The notes: generated by a model from the letters alone, not told the origin. A stretch of DNA of 64,000 bases from Neptunomonas marina (GCF_004005935.1 NZ_SACQ01000010.1:1-64000), one strand, 5' to 3'; shown: positions 43,785 to 52,773, numbered from the stretch's first letter. A program made the numbers and translations.

Positions 43785-44806
43785 TGGATATCGCGGAGCG
43801 TTATCACGCCTTAGATGCGCAAGTTTACCCTTGGTTTGAGGCGCAGTGGCAGCGTGTGGTTAAGCTGCATGATTCTCAGCATTTGCCACATGCGTTGTTG
43901 ATCAATGGTATGCCGGGGCTTGGGAAGCAAGCGTTCGCAGAGGCGTTAGCTGGTTATGTGATCTGCCATCAACCGCGTGATGGCCGTGCGTGTGGGCAGT
44001 GCCGTAGCTGCCAGTTGTTGAATAGCAGTGGGCACCCGGATCTCTATTTCTTAGCACCATCTGATAGTGGCAAAGCGATCAAAGTTGATCAAATTCGCGA
44101 ACTCTCTGACTTTATGCACAGTACCGCTCAGCAAGGGGGCTACCGCGTTGTGATTCTTAATCCGGCGGAAGCGATGAATACATCAGCGGCGAATGCTTTG
44201 CTCAAAACGCTAGAAGAGCCTGGCAACGATGTGTTACTGATTTTGATCACACATCAGCTTGGTCAGGTGATGCCAACCATTAAAAGCCGCTGCCAGCGGG
44301 TTGATTGCCATCCGCCTCAGCTTGCGCAAGCAACACAGTGGATGGTTGAGCATCTTGAGCTAAGCGAAGAGGAAGCGGCGCAGCTGCTGGATGTTGTACA
44401 CGGCGCACCGTTGGCAGCTATCGAGTTTAAAGAAGCTGGGCACCGGGCCTTACGGGGTAAGTTCCTAGTCGCGTTAAAAGAGCTGTTACAAGATAAATCG
44501 ACCCCGTTTGAGGTAGCCGCCAGCTTCCATAAAGAGGACGTTGAAGCATTACTGAGTTGGTTGCAAGGCCTATTGGCTGATGTATCACGTATCAAGGTGG
44601 GCGGCGCAGCAGCACCTATCCGCAATCGGGATGTGCAAAAAATGTTGAATAGTGTTGCTAAATACACCTCGAAGGATAGAATCTTTACATTGGTTGATAC
44701 TGTTCAGCAGGAGCGTCTTGGCGTAGCACGCCGACAAAACCCCAATAAACAGTTGATGCTAGAACGCATTCTTATAGATTGGCGCGATCTGGTTCGCACC
44801 GAGTAG
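43784..44806 (+). CDS. holB: DNA polymerase III delta' subunit
   Basis: A 340-residue clamp-loader subunit. The AAA+ domain has a degenerate P-loop-like GMPGLGKQAFA, a zinc module CGQCRSCQLLNSSGHPDL, the LEEPGNDVLLILI segment and the SRC motif in IKSRCQRVDCH. It opens the sliding clamp ring with HolA and DnaX. It overlaps tmk by one base and precedes pilZ by 21 bases. Confidence 0.94.
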
Positions 44807-44827
44807 AGAGGGAGTTCGTCAAGTCCA

Positions 44828-45178
44828 ATGTCAGTTGTTCCTCGGATTAGTCACGGTATTTTGTCGTTAAGCGTAGAGACCAAAGAGGATCTCTACAAAG
44901 CTTACATGTCCTATATCAGCAACGGCGGTATGTTTATACCAACGACCCGTTCCTATCATTTAGGGGAAGAGGTGTTCATGCTGCTGACACTCATGGATGA
45001 GCCTGACAAAATTCCGGTTACCGGTAAAGTGGTATGGGTGACACCCAAAGCCGCGCAAGGGGGCAAAATCCCCGGTATCGGTATTCAGTTGTCGCCAGAC
45101 GACACAACGCTTGTGCAGAAAATTGAGACCTACTTGGCCGGTGCATTGAACTCAGATCGCAGAACTCATACGCTGTAG
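44828..45178 (+). CDS. pilZ: PilZ-domain protein, type IV pilus PilZ
   Basis: A 116-residue single PilZ domain, most like P. aeruginosa PilZ required for type IV pilus biogenesis. The core reads MSYISNGGMFIPTTRSYHLGEEV, then PVTGKVVWVTPKAAQG and IPGIGIQL. The RxxxR motif needed for c-di-GMP binding is missing, as in the founding PilZ protein, so it probably works through protein contacts (PilB, FimX) rather than by binding the nucleotide. Position between holB and tatD is conserved. Confidence 0.92.
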   Translation: MSVVPRISHGILSLSVETKEDLYKAYMSYISNGGMFIPTTRSYHLGEEVFMLLTLMDEPDKIPVTGKVVWVTPKAAQGGKIPGIGIQLSPDDTTLVQKIETYLAGALNSDRRTHTL

Positions 45179-45192
45179 GCCGCTTTTTTACT

Positions 45193-45984
45193 ATGTTTGT
45201 AGATTCTCATTGTCATCTCGACAAGCTTGACCTCTCGCCTTATAACAACGATTTCAGCGCCATGCTAGCCGCCGCCCACGAACGTAACGTGGGCCGTATG
45301 CTGTGTGTTTCTATCGATATCGATCAGTTTGATACGATGTATGAATTGATCAAGGATAACCCTGCGATTGATGCATCACTGGGTGTACACCCGTTACATG
45401 TTGAAAGTGAAGCGGGTATTGAGTCGGTGGAAGCGCTCGTAAACCGAGTGCAGACGTTGGATAAGATCGTAGCGATTGGTGAGACGGGCCTAGATTACTA
45501 CTACTCCACGGATACACAAGAGATTCAGCAGCAGAGCTTTCGGAACCACTTGATCGCTGCTGACCAGCTTCAACTCCCTGTGATCGTACACACACGGGAT
45601 GCCCGTGACGATACGCTGAGTCTGATCCAAGCCCATGGCGGTGACGCGGGTGGCGTACTCCATTGCTTTACTGAATCTCGCGAGATGGCCCTGCGAGCTT
45701 TGGATTTTAACTACATGATCTCATTTTCTGGCATCGTGACATTTCGCAATGCGGCCGAACTTCGTGATGTAGTGAAAGCGATCCCGCTAGATAGAATCCT
45801 GATCGAGACCGACTCGCCCTATCTTGCTCCAGTGCCGCACCGTGGCAAGAAAAATGAGCCAAAGTTTGTTGTTGATGTTGCGCAGTGTATCGCAGACCTT
45901 AAAGGTGTTCGTCTGGAAGAGTTAGCAAACATCACCACTGAGAACTATTTCAGGCTCTTCTCACACGCGGCACAGAATCGCTAA
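45193..45984 (+). CDS. tatD: TatD family deoxyribonuclease/metal hydrolase
   Basis: A 263-residue TIM-barrel metal-dependent hydrolase (YcfH/TatD). Metal ligands: FVDSHCHLDKLD at the start, AIGETGLDYYY, PVIVHTRDA, VLHCFTE and LIETDSPYLAPVPHRGK. The family acts as 3'-5' DNA exonuclease and in D-aminoacyl quality control. It ends the conserved yceD-tatD block; the K+ channel gene follows 25 bases later on the same strand. Confidence 0.93.
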   Translation: MFVDSHCHLDKLDLSPYNNDFSAMLAAAHERNVGRMLCVSIDIDQFDTMYELIKDNPAIDASLGVHPLHVESEAGIESVEALVNRVQTLDKIVAIGETGLDYYYSTDTQEIQQQSFRNHLIAADQLQLPVIVHTRDARDDTLSLIQAHGGDAGGVLHCFTESREMALRALDFNYMISFSGIVTFRNAAELRDVVKAIPLDRILIETDSPYLAPVPHRGKKNEPKFVVDVAQCIADLKGVRLEELANITTENYFRLFSHAAQNR

Positions 45985-46009
45985 TACCCCATCAGGAGCT
46001 TATAAGGCC

Positions 46010-47038
46010 ATGTTATTTCTTCGCATACGGCGCATGATTTTGGCGCTCTATACCCGAGCGAGCATCGCCTTTCTGTTACTCTTTACGCTTTTCTATGTGG
46101 TGTCATCGTACTTGATGATGGCCGTAGCGGGAGAGCAGGCGCTGTTAGCGCCCAACACGTTCTTCTATTGGCTCGTCACCACGGCCTCCACGGTGGGCTA
46201 CGGTGACCTCTCACCCGGTAGTGATTTAGGACGTTTCTTTGCCTACATTTGGGTGATACCAGCCGGTATCAATATTTTTGCACTGCTTGTGACCCGTTTG
46301 GGGTTTGCGGTGTGGGAGCGCTTGCTCAGAGGGAAAAAAGGTCTGCGTATGTTGAATGTATCTGATCATATTTTGATTATCGGCTGGAACGATCAACGCA
46401 CCTTGCGTTTTATCGACATGTTAAGGGCCAAAGGCGCATCGGATGACCGTGCTATTGTGCTCTGCGTGAAAGCGGAGGTAGAGAACCCGCTGCCAGGGCG
46501 TATTGAATTTGTTCGGGTAGAATCTTTTATCGATCCAGAGCAGATGAAAAGGGCATGTGTCGCGGCGGCTAACACCATCGTGATCGATACCGACGCCGAT
46601 GATGTGACGGTTACCACGGCACTGTTTTGTAAATCAGTTAGCCCAGATAGCCACAAAGTGGCCTATCTTCAAGATGAGTCTGCTGCGGGCATTTTACGTG
46701 TGCACTGCCCCAATATTGAGATTGTGCCATCGGTATCGGTGGAGATGTTGGCGAAAACCGCCGTTGATCCAGGCTCTAGCGCGTTGCATAAGCAGCTGCT
46801 GGATACCACTGAAGGGCAAACCCAGTATCGCGTTGAATATCGAGGTGAGCCGCGTACGATGAAAGCGCTGTTTCACCACTTTAAGGATGACCTCAACGCC
46901 ACCATTATCGGTGTGATGTCGGCAGACGATAAAGAGATCCAACTCAACCCGCCAGTTGACAGAGAACTGCAGCGTGGGGATTTTCTTTACTATATCGCTG
47001 CATCCCGTTTGTCTGAACAGGCATGTTTCGACTTTTAA
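46010..47038 (+). CDS. Potassium channel with TrkA-N (RCK) domain
   Basis: A 342-residue two-helix K+ channel. Helix 1 is at about 17-40, the pore loop TTASTVGYGDLSP carries the selectivity filter TVGYGD (61-66), helix 2 is at about 74-95. A cytosolic RCK/TrkA-N domain follows from about 117 (ILIIGWNDQRTLRFIDML, IVIDTDADDVTVTTALF) and a TrkA-C-like part near the end. The nucleotide-binding GxGxxG appears as GWNDQR, so NAD binding is uncertain. It is the first gene of a four-gene operon with DUF350, DUF1190 and an ATP-grasp enzyme. Confidence 0.9.
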   Translation: MLFLRIRRMILALYTRASIAFLLLFTLFYVVSSYLMMAVAGEQALLAPNTFFYWLVTTASTVGYGDLSPGSDLGRFFAYIWVIPAGINIFALLVTRLGFAVWERLLRGKKGLRMLNVSDHILIIGWNDQRTLRFIDMLRAKGASDDRAIVLCVKAEVENPLPGRIEFVRVESFIDPEQMKRACVAAANTIVIDTDADDVTVTTALFCKSVSPDSHKVAYLQDESAAGILRVHCPNIEIVPSVSVEMLAKTAVDPGSSALHKQLLDTTEGQTQYRVEYRGEPRTMKALFHHFKDDLNATIIGVMSADDKEIQLNPPVDRELQRGDFLYYIAASRLSEQACFDF

Positions 47039-47061
47039 TTCCTGATAAGAGCTAATCCGTT

Positions 47062-47472
47062 ATGAGTGCGTTGTTTTTTCAAGGCTTACTAAACTTTGCG
47101 ATCTACTTCAGCGTCGCGATCTTGTTACTAATAGTCTTTAAGTTTGTCTACACCTTAATTACGCCTCATGACGAATGGGAGCTGATCAAAAAAGAGCAAA
47201 ATTTAGCCGCTTCCATCGGTTTAGGTGGCAGTATTGTCGGCTTCGCTATAGCTCTATTCGGGGTGATTAGCCAATCGGTATCACTCTATGACTTCTTTGC
47301 ATGGTCGCTGGTGGCGTTGCTGGCCCAGTGCCTCGCCTTTGCGGTTGTGCGGTTTCTGTTTATGCCGCGAATCGTGCAGCTTATTCGTGAGAACGAAGTG
47401 AGCGCCGGCGTGATTCTAGGTAGCGTTAACATCGCTGTGGGTCTGCTGAATGCAGCGTCAATGACCTACTGA
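47062..47472 (+). CDS. DUF350 (YjfL-like) membrane protein
   Basis: A 136-residue membrane protein with about four helices: residues 4-30, 49-70, 78-98 and 112-133. The sequence LAASIGLGGSIVGFAIALFG and the SAGVILGSVNIAVGLLNAASM tail are the DUF350 repeats. No enzymatic motif is present. DUF350 proteins are consistently found with glutathionylspermidine-synthase-like enzymes and YgiB-type lipoproteins, as here. The role, perhaps as membrane partner of the channel or ATP-grasp enzyme, is unknown. Confidence 0.87.
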   Translation: MSALFFQGLLNFAIYFSVAILLLIVFKFVYTLITPHDEWELIKKEQNLAASIGLGGSIVGFAIALFGVISQSVSLYDFFAWSLVALLAQCLAFAVVRFLFMPRIVQLIRENEVSAGVILGSVNIAVGLLNAASMTY

Positions 47473-47479
47473 GGTAGTA

Positions 47480-48094
47480 ATGATGGAACGCAGAGTAAAG
47501 CGCAGCCAGACAATCGATCTTGGTCGAATGCGAAAGCAGTTTCTTCCGGCTACTAAGCCTTTGTCCGTTGCGATAGCTGCAGCGAGCTTAGCGGGCTGCT
47601 CCGACGATCAAGAGGTGTTTGTTGTTAGCTCAGTTTATGACTGTATAAACCAGACAAACTGGGATATGGCCACCTGTGAGGCCGCTTATCAAAAGGCGAT
47701 GGAAGAGTCCGAGTACAGTGAACCGCGTTTCGCAACCCGCCAAGACTGTGAGGCGGAGTTTGGCTTTAACAGCTGTAACGAGGAGTTTAACGGCTACTCG
47801 CCGGATATGGTCGGCTTTTTGGTGGAAGAGGGGATCGACGAGGTCGGTGACCTGATCGCCTACAATACGCTGTATCGCTACAAGGGCCGCCATAAGTCAC
47901 TTAGAGGCTATGTGTTAGCAGACGGTACGCCGGTGCTGAATCAGCGAGGCCGCTACTTCGTCAACAAGAAAGCCCTGCTGACGCCTAAGATTCGTAAAGC
48001 CAATACCAAAACGCTCTCGCGTGGCGGTTTTGGGCGACAGGCGGTGGCAAAGGTAGCCGCAGCGCGTAGCGCGAGCCGCAGCTGGGGCGGTTAA
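47480..48094 (+). CDS. DUF1190 (YgiB/YjfM-like) lipoprotein
   Basis: A 204-residue protein. After a long, positively charged N-terminus comes a hydrophobic stretch ending in a lipobox-like SLAGC (Cys at about 40), so it is probably exported and lipidated. The mature part has paired cysteines (DCINQTNWDMATCEAAYQ, RQDCEAEFGFNSC), the DUF1190 pattern. The C-terminal third is rich in Arg, Ser and Gly (TLSRGGFGRQAVAKVAAARS), resembling the tail of YgiB. It lies between DUF350 and the ATP-grasp gene, spaced 7 and 4 bases. Confidence 0.85.
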   Translation: MMERRVKRSQTIDLGRMRKQFLPATKPLSVAIAAASLAGCSDDQEVFVVSSVYDCINQTNWDMATCEAAYQKAMEESEYSEPRFATRQDCEAEFGFNSCNEEFNGYSPDMVGFLVEEGIDEVGDLIAYNTLYRYKGRHKSLRGYVLADGTPVLNQRGRYFVNKKALLTPKIRKANTKTLSRGGFGRQAVAKVAAARSASRSWGG

Positions 48095-48098
48095 ATCC

Positions 48099-49268
48099 AT
48101 GTACCGCATTCCCTGTGCCGAGCGGCCTGCTTGGCAGCAAAAGGCCGCTGAGTATGGCTTCTATTTTCATACCATGTACGGCGAACGCTATTGGGATGAG
48201 TCTGCTTACTATCAGTTTTCACTGCAGCAGATAGAAGAGGACCTTGAGGCGCCCACAGAAGAGCTGCATCAGATGTGCTTAGACGTTGTTGAGCGTGTCG
48301 TCGCGGATGAGCAGTTGCTAACCCAGTTTGCTATTCCTGAAGCTCAGTGGGAGTTTATTCGTCACTCTTGGTTGCAGCGTGATCCCTCTTTGTATTCACG
48401 GCTCGACTTTGTATACGATGGAAAACACCCTGCCAAGCTCCTCGAAAATAACGCCGATACTCCAACAAGCCTCTATGAAACTGGCTTCTGGCAATGGCTA
48501 TGGCTTGAAGAGAGTGTTGATCTGGGGCGCATATCTCGCCGTGCTGACCAGTTTAATAGCCTGCAAGAGAAGCTGGTTGCAAGGTTCCAACACATTTTAC
48601 GTCAGTCGCCTGAGCAGAAAACGCTGTACTTTGCGTGCTGTAAGGGAACATTAGAAGATCGTGGCACTGTTCAATACCTCGAAGACTGTGCCGTTGAGGC
48701 GGGTTGGCGCACGGCATTTATCTTTGTTGAGGATATTGGCCTCAATGAAGCGGGGCGCTTTGTTGATCTCGCAGATCGTGAGATCGAGTATCTTTTTAAG
48801 CTTTATCCGTGGGAGTTTATGTTTGCCGAGGCATATGCAGGCCCTTTGAGCGATTCTGGCTGCCAGTTTCTGGAACCACCATGGAAAGCGGTGCTGTCTA
48901 ACAAGGCCTTGTTGCCGATGCTATGGCGAATGTACCCCGAGCACCCCAACCTGCTGCCTGCCTACTTTGGCCATGAAGCTGAGCGGCTCGATACTTCTGT
49001 ACGGTGGGTACGGAAGCCGATCTATTCGCGCGAAGGCGCTAACATCCAGATTCTCGAGCAAGGTAACATTCTGCATGAGTCCGATGGAGCGTACGGTCAA
49101 GAGGGCTATATCTACCAGCAAGCTCAGATACTGCCGCGCTTCGGTGATGCCTATACCCTTGTGGGGAGCTGGCTAGTCGATGGGCTGGCAGCCGGTATTT
49201 CACTGCGAGAGGATAGTGGGCCGATTACACAGGATATGAGCCGCTTTCTGCCGCACATCATTTTGTAA
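48099..49268 (+). CDS. Glutathionylspermidine-synthase-like ATP-grasp ligase (YgiC/YjfC)
   Basis: A 389-residue ATP-grasp enzyme lacking the amidase domain of full-length glutathionylspermidine synthetase. Landmarks: FDFVYDGKHPAKLLENNADT as LDFVYDGKHP and LLENNADTPTSLYE, KLYPWEFMFAE, and the ATP/Mg-binding VRKPIYSREGANIQIL. YgiC and YjfC of E. coli are peptide-forming homologues of unproven substrate. With DUF350, DUF1190 and a K+ channel it forms a recognised but undefined gene neighbourhood that has been predicted, by comparative genomics, to make peptide or polyamine conjugates. Confidence 0.88.
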   Translation: MYRIPCAERPAWQQKAAEYGFYFHTMYGERYWDESAYYQFSLQQIEEDLEAPTEELHQMCLDVVERVVADEQLLTQFAIPEAQWEFIRHSWLQRDPSLYSRLDFVYDGKHPAKLLENNADTPTSLYETGFWQWLWLEESVDLGRISRRADQFNSLQEKLVARFQHILRQSPEQKTLYFACCKGTLEDRGTVQYLEDCAVEAGWRTAFIFVEDIGLNEAGRFVDLADREIEYLFKLYPWEFMFAEAYAGPLSDSGCQFLEPPWKAVLSNKALLPMLWRMYPEHPNLLPAYFGHEAERLDTSVRWVRKPIYSREGANIQILEQGNILHESDGAYGQEGYIYQQAQILPRFGDAYTLVGSWLVDGLAAGISLREDSGPITQDMSRFLPHIIL

Positions 49269-49274
49269 CACCGC

Positions 49275-49305
49275 TTGACCTTACAGCCACAGGAAGGTCT
49301 AAGCT
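49275..49305 (+). promoter_or_regulatory. CueR-type copper-responsive promoter of copA
   Basis: TTGACC (49275-49280) and TAAGCT (49300-49305) are separated by 19 bases, the overlong spacer of MerR-family promoters. The spacer contains a perfect dyad GACCTT..AAGGTC (49277-49282 and 49294-49299), close to the E. coli copA operator (ACCTTCC..GGAAGGT). The CueR-type gene at 52347 is the obvious regulator. Confidence 0.85.
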
Positions 49306-49347
49306 CAAGACAATTGTCTAGTTCTAAACGATATCAGGAGAGATATT

Positions 49348-51594
49348 GTGACCGAAAAAGCATCCGTAAACGAACAGATACTGCTTATTGAAGGGGCGGG
49401 CTGCGCCAGTTGCGTAGGTAAAATTGAGAAGGCGCTTAACCATGTGGCAGGCGTTGAGCAGGCCGCGATGAACTTTGCTCAGCGCAGTGTGACAGTTACT
49501 GGCGATGTCGCTGCGCAGCATTTAGTCGATGCTGTGGAGGCCGCTGGATACCGTGCCAAGCTTGTTGAGCAGAGCGAAAGTGAGCTGTTTGCTGAAAAGG
49601 AGAAAGCGGATCAACTCTACTACCGCCGGCTAATGAAAAACATGGCGATAGCGTTAGCGCTGGGTGTGCCGATGATGGTTTACGGCATGGTCATTGGCGA
49701 TATGAGTATTGATACAACGCCTAAGCGCGTTGGTTGGTTTATCGCCGGATTGCTGACACTAGCAGTCATGTACACAGCAGGGCGCCACTTTTACCTTAGT
49801 GCGTGGAACACGCTACGCCATCACAACGCTAACATGGACACGTTGGTTGCGCTCGGGACCGGCACCGCTTGGCTCTACTCGATGGTTGTTGTACTGATGC
49901 CGGATCTGTTTCCTGCGCAAGCGCGGCATGTGTATTTTGAAGCATCAGCGATGATTATTGGCTTGATCAACTTGGGGCTTGCCCTAGAGGTGCGTGCGCG
50001 TGGCCGAACCTCTGAAGCGATCAAGCGTTTAATCGGCTTACAAGCGAAGACTGCGCGTATCGTTAAAGGCGATGATGAGATCGATATTCCTGTCGAGCAT
50101 GTTCAGGTGGGGATGCTGGTGCGTGTGCGTCCCGGTGAGAAGATTCCCGTCGATGGTGTCGTGGTTGAGGGTAAGTCGACTTTGGATGAGTCGATGTTAA
50201 CGGGTGAGCCGATGCCTGTTGCGAAAACTCCCAGTGATGAGCTTTACACCGGTACGCTCAACAAAAGTGGCACCGTGGTTTTTAAGGCCTCCCGCGTGGG
50301 TAAAGATACCGCCCTTGCCCAGATTATTGGGCTGGTGAAGAAGGCGCAAAACGCAAAACCCTCTATCGGGCGCTTGGCGGATACGATCTCTGGGTACTTC
50401 GTACCCACTATTATGATGATTGCGGTTTTGAGTGCGCTGGCTTGGTTGAACTTTGGCCCAGAACCTTCAGTGGCGTTTGCCGTGGTGTCGGCGACGACAG
50501 TACTGATCATCGCATGTCCTTGCGCTCTTGGCTTGGCAACACCCATGTCCGTTATGGTGGGTGTTGGTAAAGCTGCGGAAGCGGGGGTGCTAATCCGCAA
50601 TGGTGAAGCGCTGCAAACCTCCTCAAAACTCACCACCATTGTGCTAGATAAAACCGGTACGCTAACACAGGGTCAACCGCGTATAACAGGCATATATCCT
50701 GTCGACGATCTCGCTAAAAGTGAAGTGCTGCGTTTAGCCGCCAGTTTAGAGGCGGGCTCAGAGCACCCACTGGCAGATGCGGTGGTAGCCTCTGCGAAAG
50801 ATGCAGGCTTAAGTCTGTCTAACGTGAGTGACTTCCATGCAGTGCTCGGTCAGGGGGTATCAGGTGTTGTGGAAGGCCATCGCCTGCTGCTTGGTAATAA
50901 ACGTCTCATGGCTGAAAACCAAGTCGAAACAGAAACTTTGCAACGTGAAGCGGATGACTTGGCAGCACAAGCGCAGACTCCTGTGTTTTTCGCCATTGAT
51001 GGCAATCTTGTCGCAGTATTTGCGATTGCTGACCCGCTTAAAAGCGATACGCTCGCGGCGTTAGAGCGGCTACGTCGGGATGGTTTAAAGATCGTCATGC
51101 TAACCGGCGACAACACCGCAACTGCCGCTGCAATCGCTGAGAAGCTGAGCATTAGTGAGTTCTATGCTGAGGTCCAGCCAAGTGATAAAAGCCAGTATGT
51201 GCAGCAGCTCCAAGCTCAGGGTGAGCGCGTTGGAATGGTGGGTGATGGCATTAATGATGCCCCCGCACTTGCACAGGCGGATGTGGGTTTCGCGATAGGG
51301 ACAGGTACAGATATCGCGATGGAGAGCGCTGACGTTACGCTTATGCGTGGCTCCTTGCACGGCTTAGCGGATGCGATTGAAGTGAGCCGTGCAACGCTGG
51401 GTAATATTAAGCAAAATCTTGTGGGGGCGTTTATCTACAATGTAGCAGGTATCCCTATTGCCGCCGGAGTGCTCTATCCGATATCGGGTATCTTATTAAG
51501 CCCGGTGGTTGCCGGTGCTGCGATGGCATTTTCGTCACTGACAGTGGTGAGTAATGCCAACCGCTTACGTTTCTTTAAACCTTCAAACCGCTAA
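49348..51594 (+). CDS. copA: Copper-exporting P1B-type ATPase
   Basis: A 748-residue Cu(I) exporter. One N-terminal heavy-metal domain with GAGCASC (Cys19, Cys22), then eight membrane helices. CPC motif at about 390-392 (IIACPCALGLATP), phosphorylation site DKTGTLTQG with Asp about 433, TGEP at about 288-291, GSEHPLADAV (the HP motif) and GDGINDAPALA. The start is GTG 49348, with AGGAGAG upstream. It leads a copper operon and is controlled by the CueR-type promoter just before it. Confidence 0.95.
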   Translation: MTEKASVNEQILLIEGAGCASCVGKIEKALNHVAGVEQAAMNFAQRSVTVTGDVAAQHLVDAVEAAGYRAKLVEQSESELFAEKEKADQLYYRRLMKNMAIALALGVPMMVYGMVIGDMSIDTTPKRVGWFIAGLLTLAVMYTAGRHFYLSAWNTLRHHNANMDTLVALGTGTAWLYSMVVVLMPDLFPAQARHVYFEASAMIIGLINLGLALEVRARGRTSEAIKRLIGLQAKTARIVKGDDEIDIPVEHVQVGMLVRVRPGEKIPVDGVVVEGKSTLDESMLTGEPMPVAKTPSDELYTGTLNKSGTVVFKASRVGKDTALAQIIGLVKKAQNAKPSIGRLADTISGYFVPTIMMIAVLSALAWLNFGPEPSVAFAVVSATTVLIIACPCALGLATPMSVMVGVGKAAEAGVLIRNGEALQTSSKLTTIVLDKTGTLTQGQPRITGIYPVDDLAKSEVLRLAASLEAGSEHPLADAVVASAKDAGLSLSNVSDFHAVLGQGVSGVVEGHRLLLGNKRLMAENQVETETLQREADDLAAQAQTPVFFAIDGNLVAVFAIADPLKSDTLAALERLRRDGLKIVMLTGDNTATAAAIAEKLSISEFYAEVQPSDKSQYVQQLQAQGERVGMVGDGINDAPALAQADVGFAIGTGTDIAMESADVTLMRGSLHGLADAIEVSRATLGNIKQNLVGAFIYNVAGIPIAAGVLYPISGILLSPVVAGAAMAFSSLTVVSNANRLRFFKPSNR

Positions 51595-51602
51595 GGAGTC
51601 AG

Positions 51603-51962
51603 ATGATGTGGCTGGTTAATCTGCTAGGTCTTGGGTTGGTTGCGTTGATTGCTTGGTGGTTCTGGGGGCAGAGGGCGCCTGAAACCGCGATCAGCAAAGA
51701 GGAGGCGGTAACCATCAAGGTAGCTGGTGGTGTTTACACCCCTTCGGTTATTCACGCGCGTGTTGGGCAACCGTTGACGCTGAACTTTATTCGCGAAGAT
51801 CAAGCCCCCTGCGCCGAAGTTGTGATCTTTGAGGGGCTTGATCTCTCCCTCGGTCTGCCTCTGAATGAAACGGTTAGCCAGCGTATTACCCCCCCGGAAG
51901 CGGGAACATATCCTTTTTCCTGCCAGATGCAGATGTATCGTGGCCAGTTAATCGTCACATGA
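51603..51962 (+). CDS. Membrane-anchored cupredoxin-like protein
   Basis: A 119-residue protein with an N-terminal transmembrane helix (about 3-22) and a cupredoxin-like beta domain facing the periplasm: VKVAGG-type strand VTIKVAGGVYTPSVI, LTLNFIREDQAPCAEVVIF with a cysteine, and the ending PEAGTYPFSCQMQMYRG. The Cys, Met and Met near the end resemble copper ligands of this fold. Nine bases after copA; probably handles copper at the outer face of the membrane. Two adjacent ATG codons (51603, 51606) are possible starts. Confidence 0.82.
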   Translation: MMWLVNLLGLGLVALIAWWFWGQRAPETAISKEEAVTIKVAGGVYTPSVIHARVGQPLTLNFIREDQAPCAEVVIFEGLDLSLGLPLNETVSQRITPPEAGTYPFSCQMQMYRGQLIVT

Positions 51963-51973
51963 TGGGCATATAG

Positions 51974-52294
51974 GTGAGTAAGGTGTCTTGGGGGAGAGTG
52001 TTCGCACTATGGGTCTGTTTAGGCTTACTTGTCGCTTTGCCCGCGCCAGCGCACGATCATCATGCCTGTCCATCACAAACTGGCACACCTGCTCATGCTG
52101 TGTGTCATCAATGCGATATGGCGGCGTGTGCGGCTGTGTCGGGCTGTGCAGCTCAGCCCGCCAGCGCTGCACTTTGCTACGGTTACTGCCCACAGCCGGA
52201 AATGGGTATACCCTCTCATCAACGGCTCTCGAGCCACTATCAGTATCAGCATTCCGAGCGTTTAGATCGTCCTCCGAAGCGGGGTAGCGTTTAA
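51974..52294 (+). CDS. Small secreted His/Cys-rich protein of the copper cluster
   Basis: A 106-residue ORF with no family that I recognise. A signal peptide (VFALWVCLGLLVALPAPA) should be cleaved after APA, leaving a mature chain that begins HDHHACPS. The mature part holds seven cysteines, several paired (VCHQC, LCYGYC), plus many histidines (HDHH, AHAVCH, SHQ, SHY, QH), then a Ser/Arg tail. Histidine at mature position 3 would make an ATCUN-type Cu(II) site. The start is GTG 51974. It is 11 bases after the cupredoxin gene, so part of the copA operon. Overlapping ORFs in two other frames are less likely coding. Confidence 0.65.
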   Translation: MSKVSWGRVFALWVCLGLLVALPAPAHDHHACPSQTGTPAHAVCHQCDMAACAAVSGCAAQPASAALCYGYCPQPEMGIPSHQRLSSHYQYQHSERLDRPPKRGSV

Positions 52295-52346
52295 TCTGTT
52301 TCCATCGTTATAATTTTTATGGCTCAACCATGGATACGACAACGCT

Positions 52347-52769
52347 ATGAATATCTCTGAGGCGGCTCAGGCAACAGGCCTGAGCAGTAAAACGATACGC
52401 TTTTACGAGGATAAGGGCATTATTCCCAAGGCACAGCGCCGTGCCAATGGCTATCGCTTCTATACGCAAGCGCAGTTAGAGGCGCTCATCTTTGTGCGCC
52501 GTGCTAAAGGGTTGGGGTTCTCTCTTGACGAGTGCAGGGATCTACTGGCACTACAGCATAGCGCAGATCGCACCTCTTCCGAGGTGAAAGCTAAGGTTGA
52601 TCAGCAGTTGCAACGCATCGAACAGCAGATCAAAGACCTCAGTGATATGCGCCAAGTCTTGTTGAATCTCTATCAAGCGTGTCCCGGTGATATGGGGCGT
52701 GAGTGTCCTATTTTGGATGAGCTGAGCCGAACCGATACCGCCTCAGGTAAACGAGGTAGTGAGGAGTAG
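52347..52769 (+). CDS. cueR: CueR-type MerR family copper regulator
   Basis: A 140-residue MerR-family activator. The winged helix (ISEAAQATGLSSKTIRFYEDKG) is followed by the KAQRRANGYRFYT wing and a long dimerisation helix. The metal loop has Cys112 and Cys120 (ACPGDMGRECPIL), exactly the spacing of E. coli CueR, and Ser77 is conserved as in the +1 ion sensors. It should activate the copA promoter at 49275. Its own promoter is not obvious. Confidence 0.93.
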   Translation: MNISEAAQATGLSSKTIRFYEDKGIIPKAQRRANGYRFYTQAQLEALIFVRRAKGLGFSLDECRDLLALQHSADRTSSEVKAKVDQQLQRIEQQIKDLSDMRQVLLNLYQACPGDMGRECPILDELSRTDTASGKRGSEE

Positions 52770-52773
52770 TTTT

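Noticed and set aside
51988-52287. Alternative overlapping frames (99 and 78 codons) in the copper cluster
   Set aside because: Neither has a signal peptide, whereas the frame starting at 51974 has a good one, a paired-Cys/His mature part and operon spacing.
52759-52773. GTG start for the DUF411 gene
   Set aside because: The GAGGAG ribosome binding site overlaps the first codons of that version; the ATG at 52774 is properly spaced.
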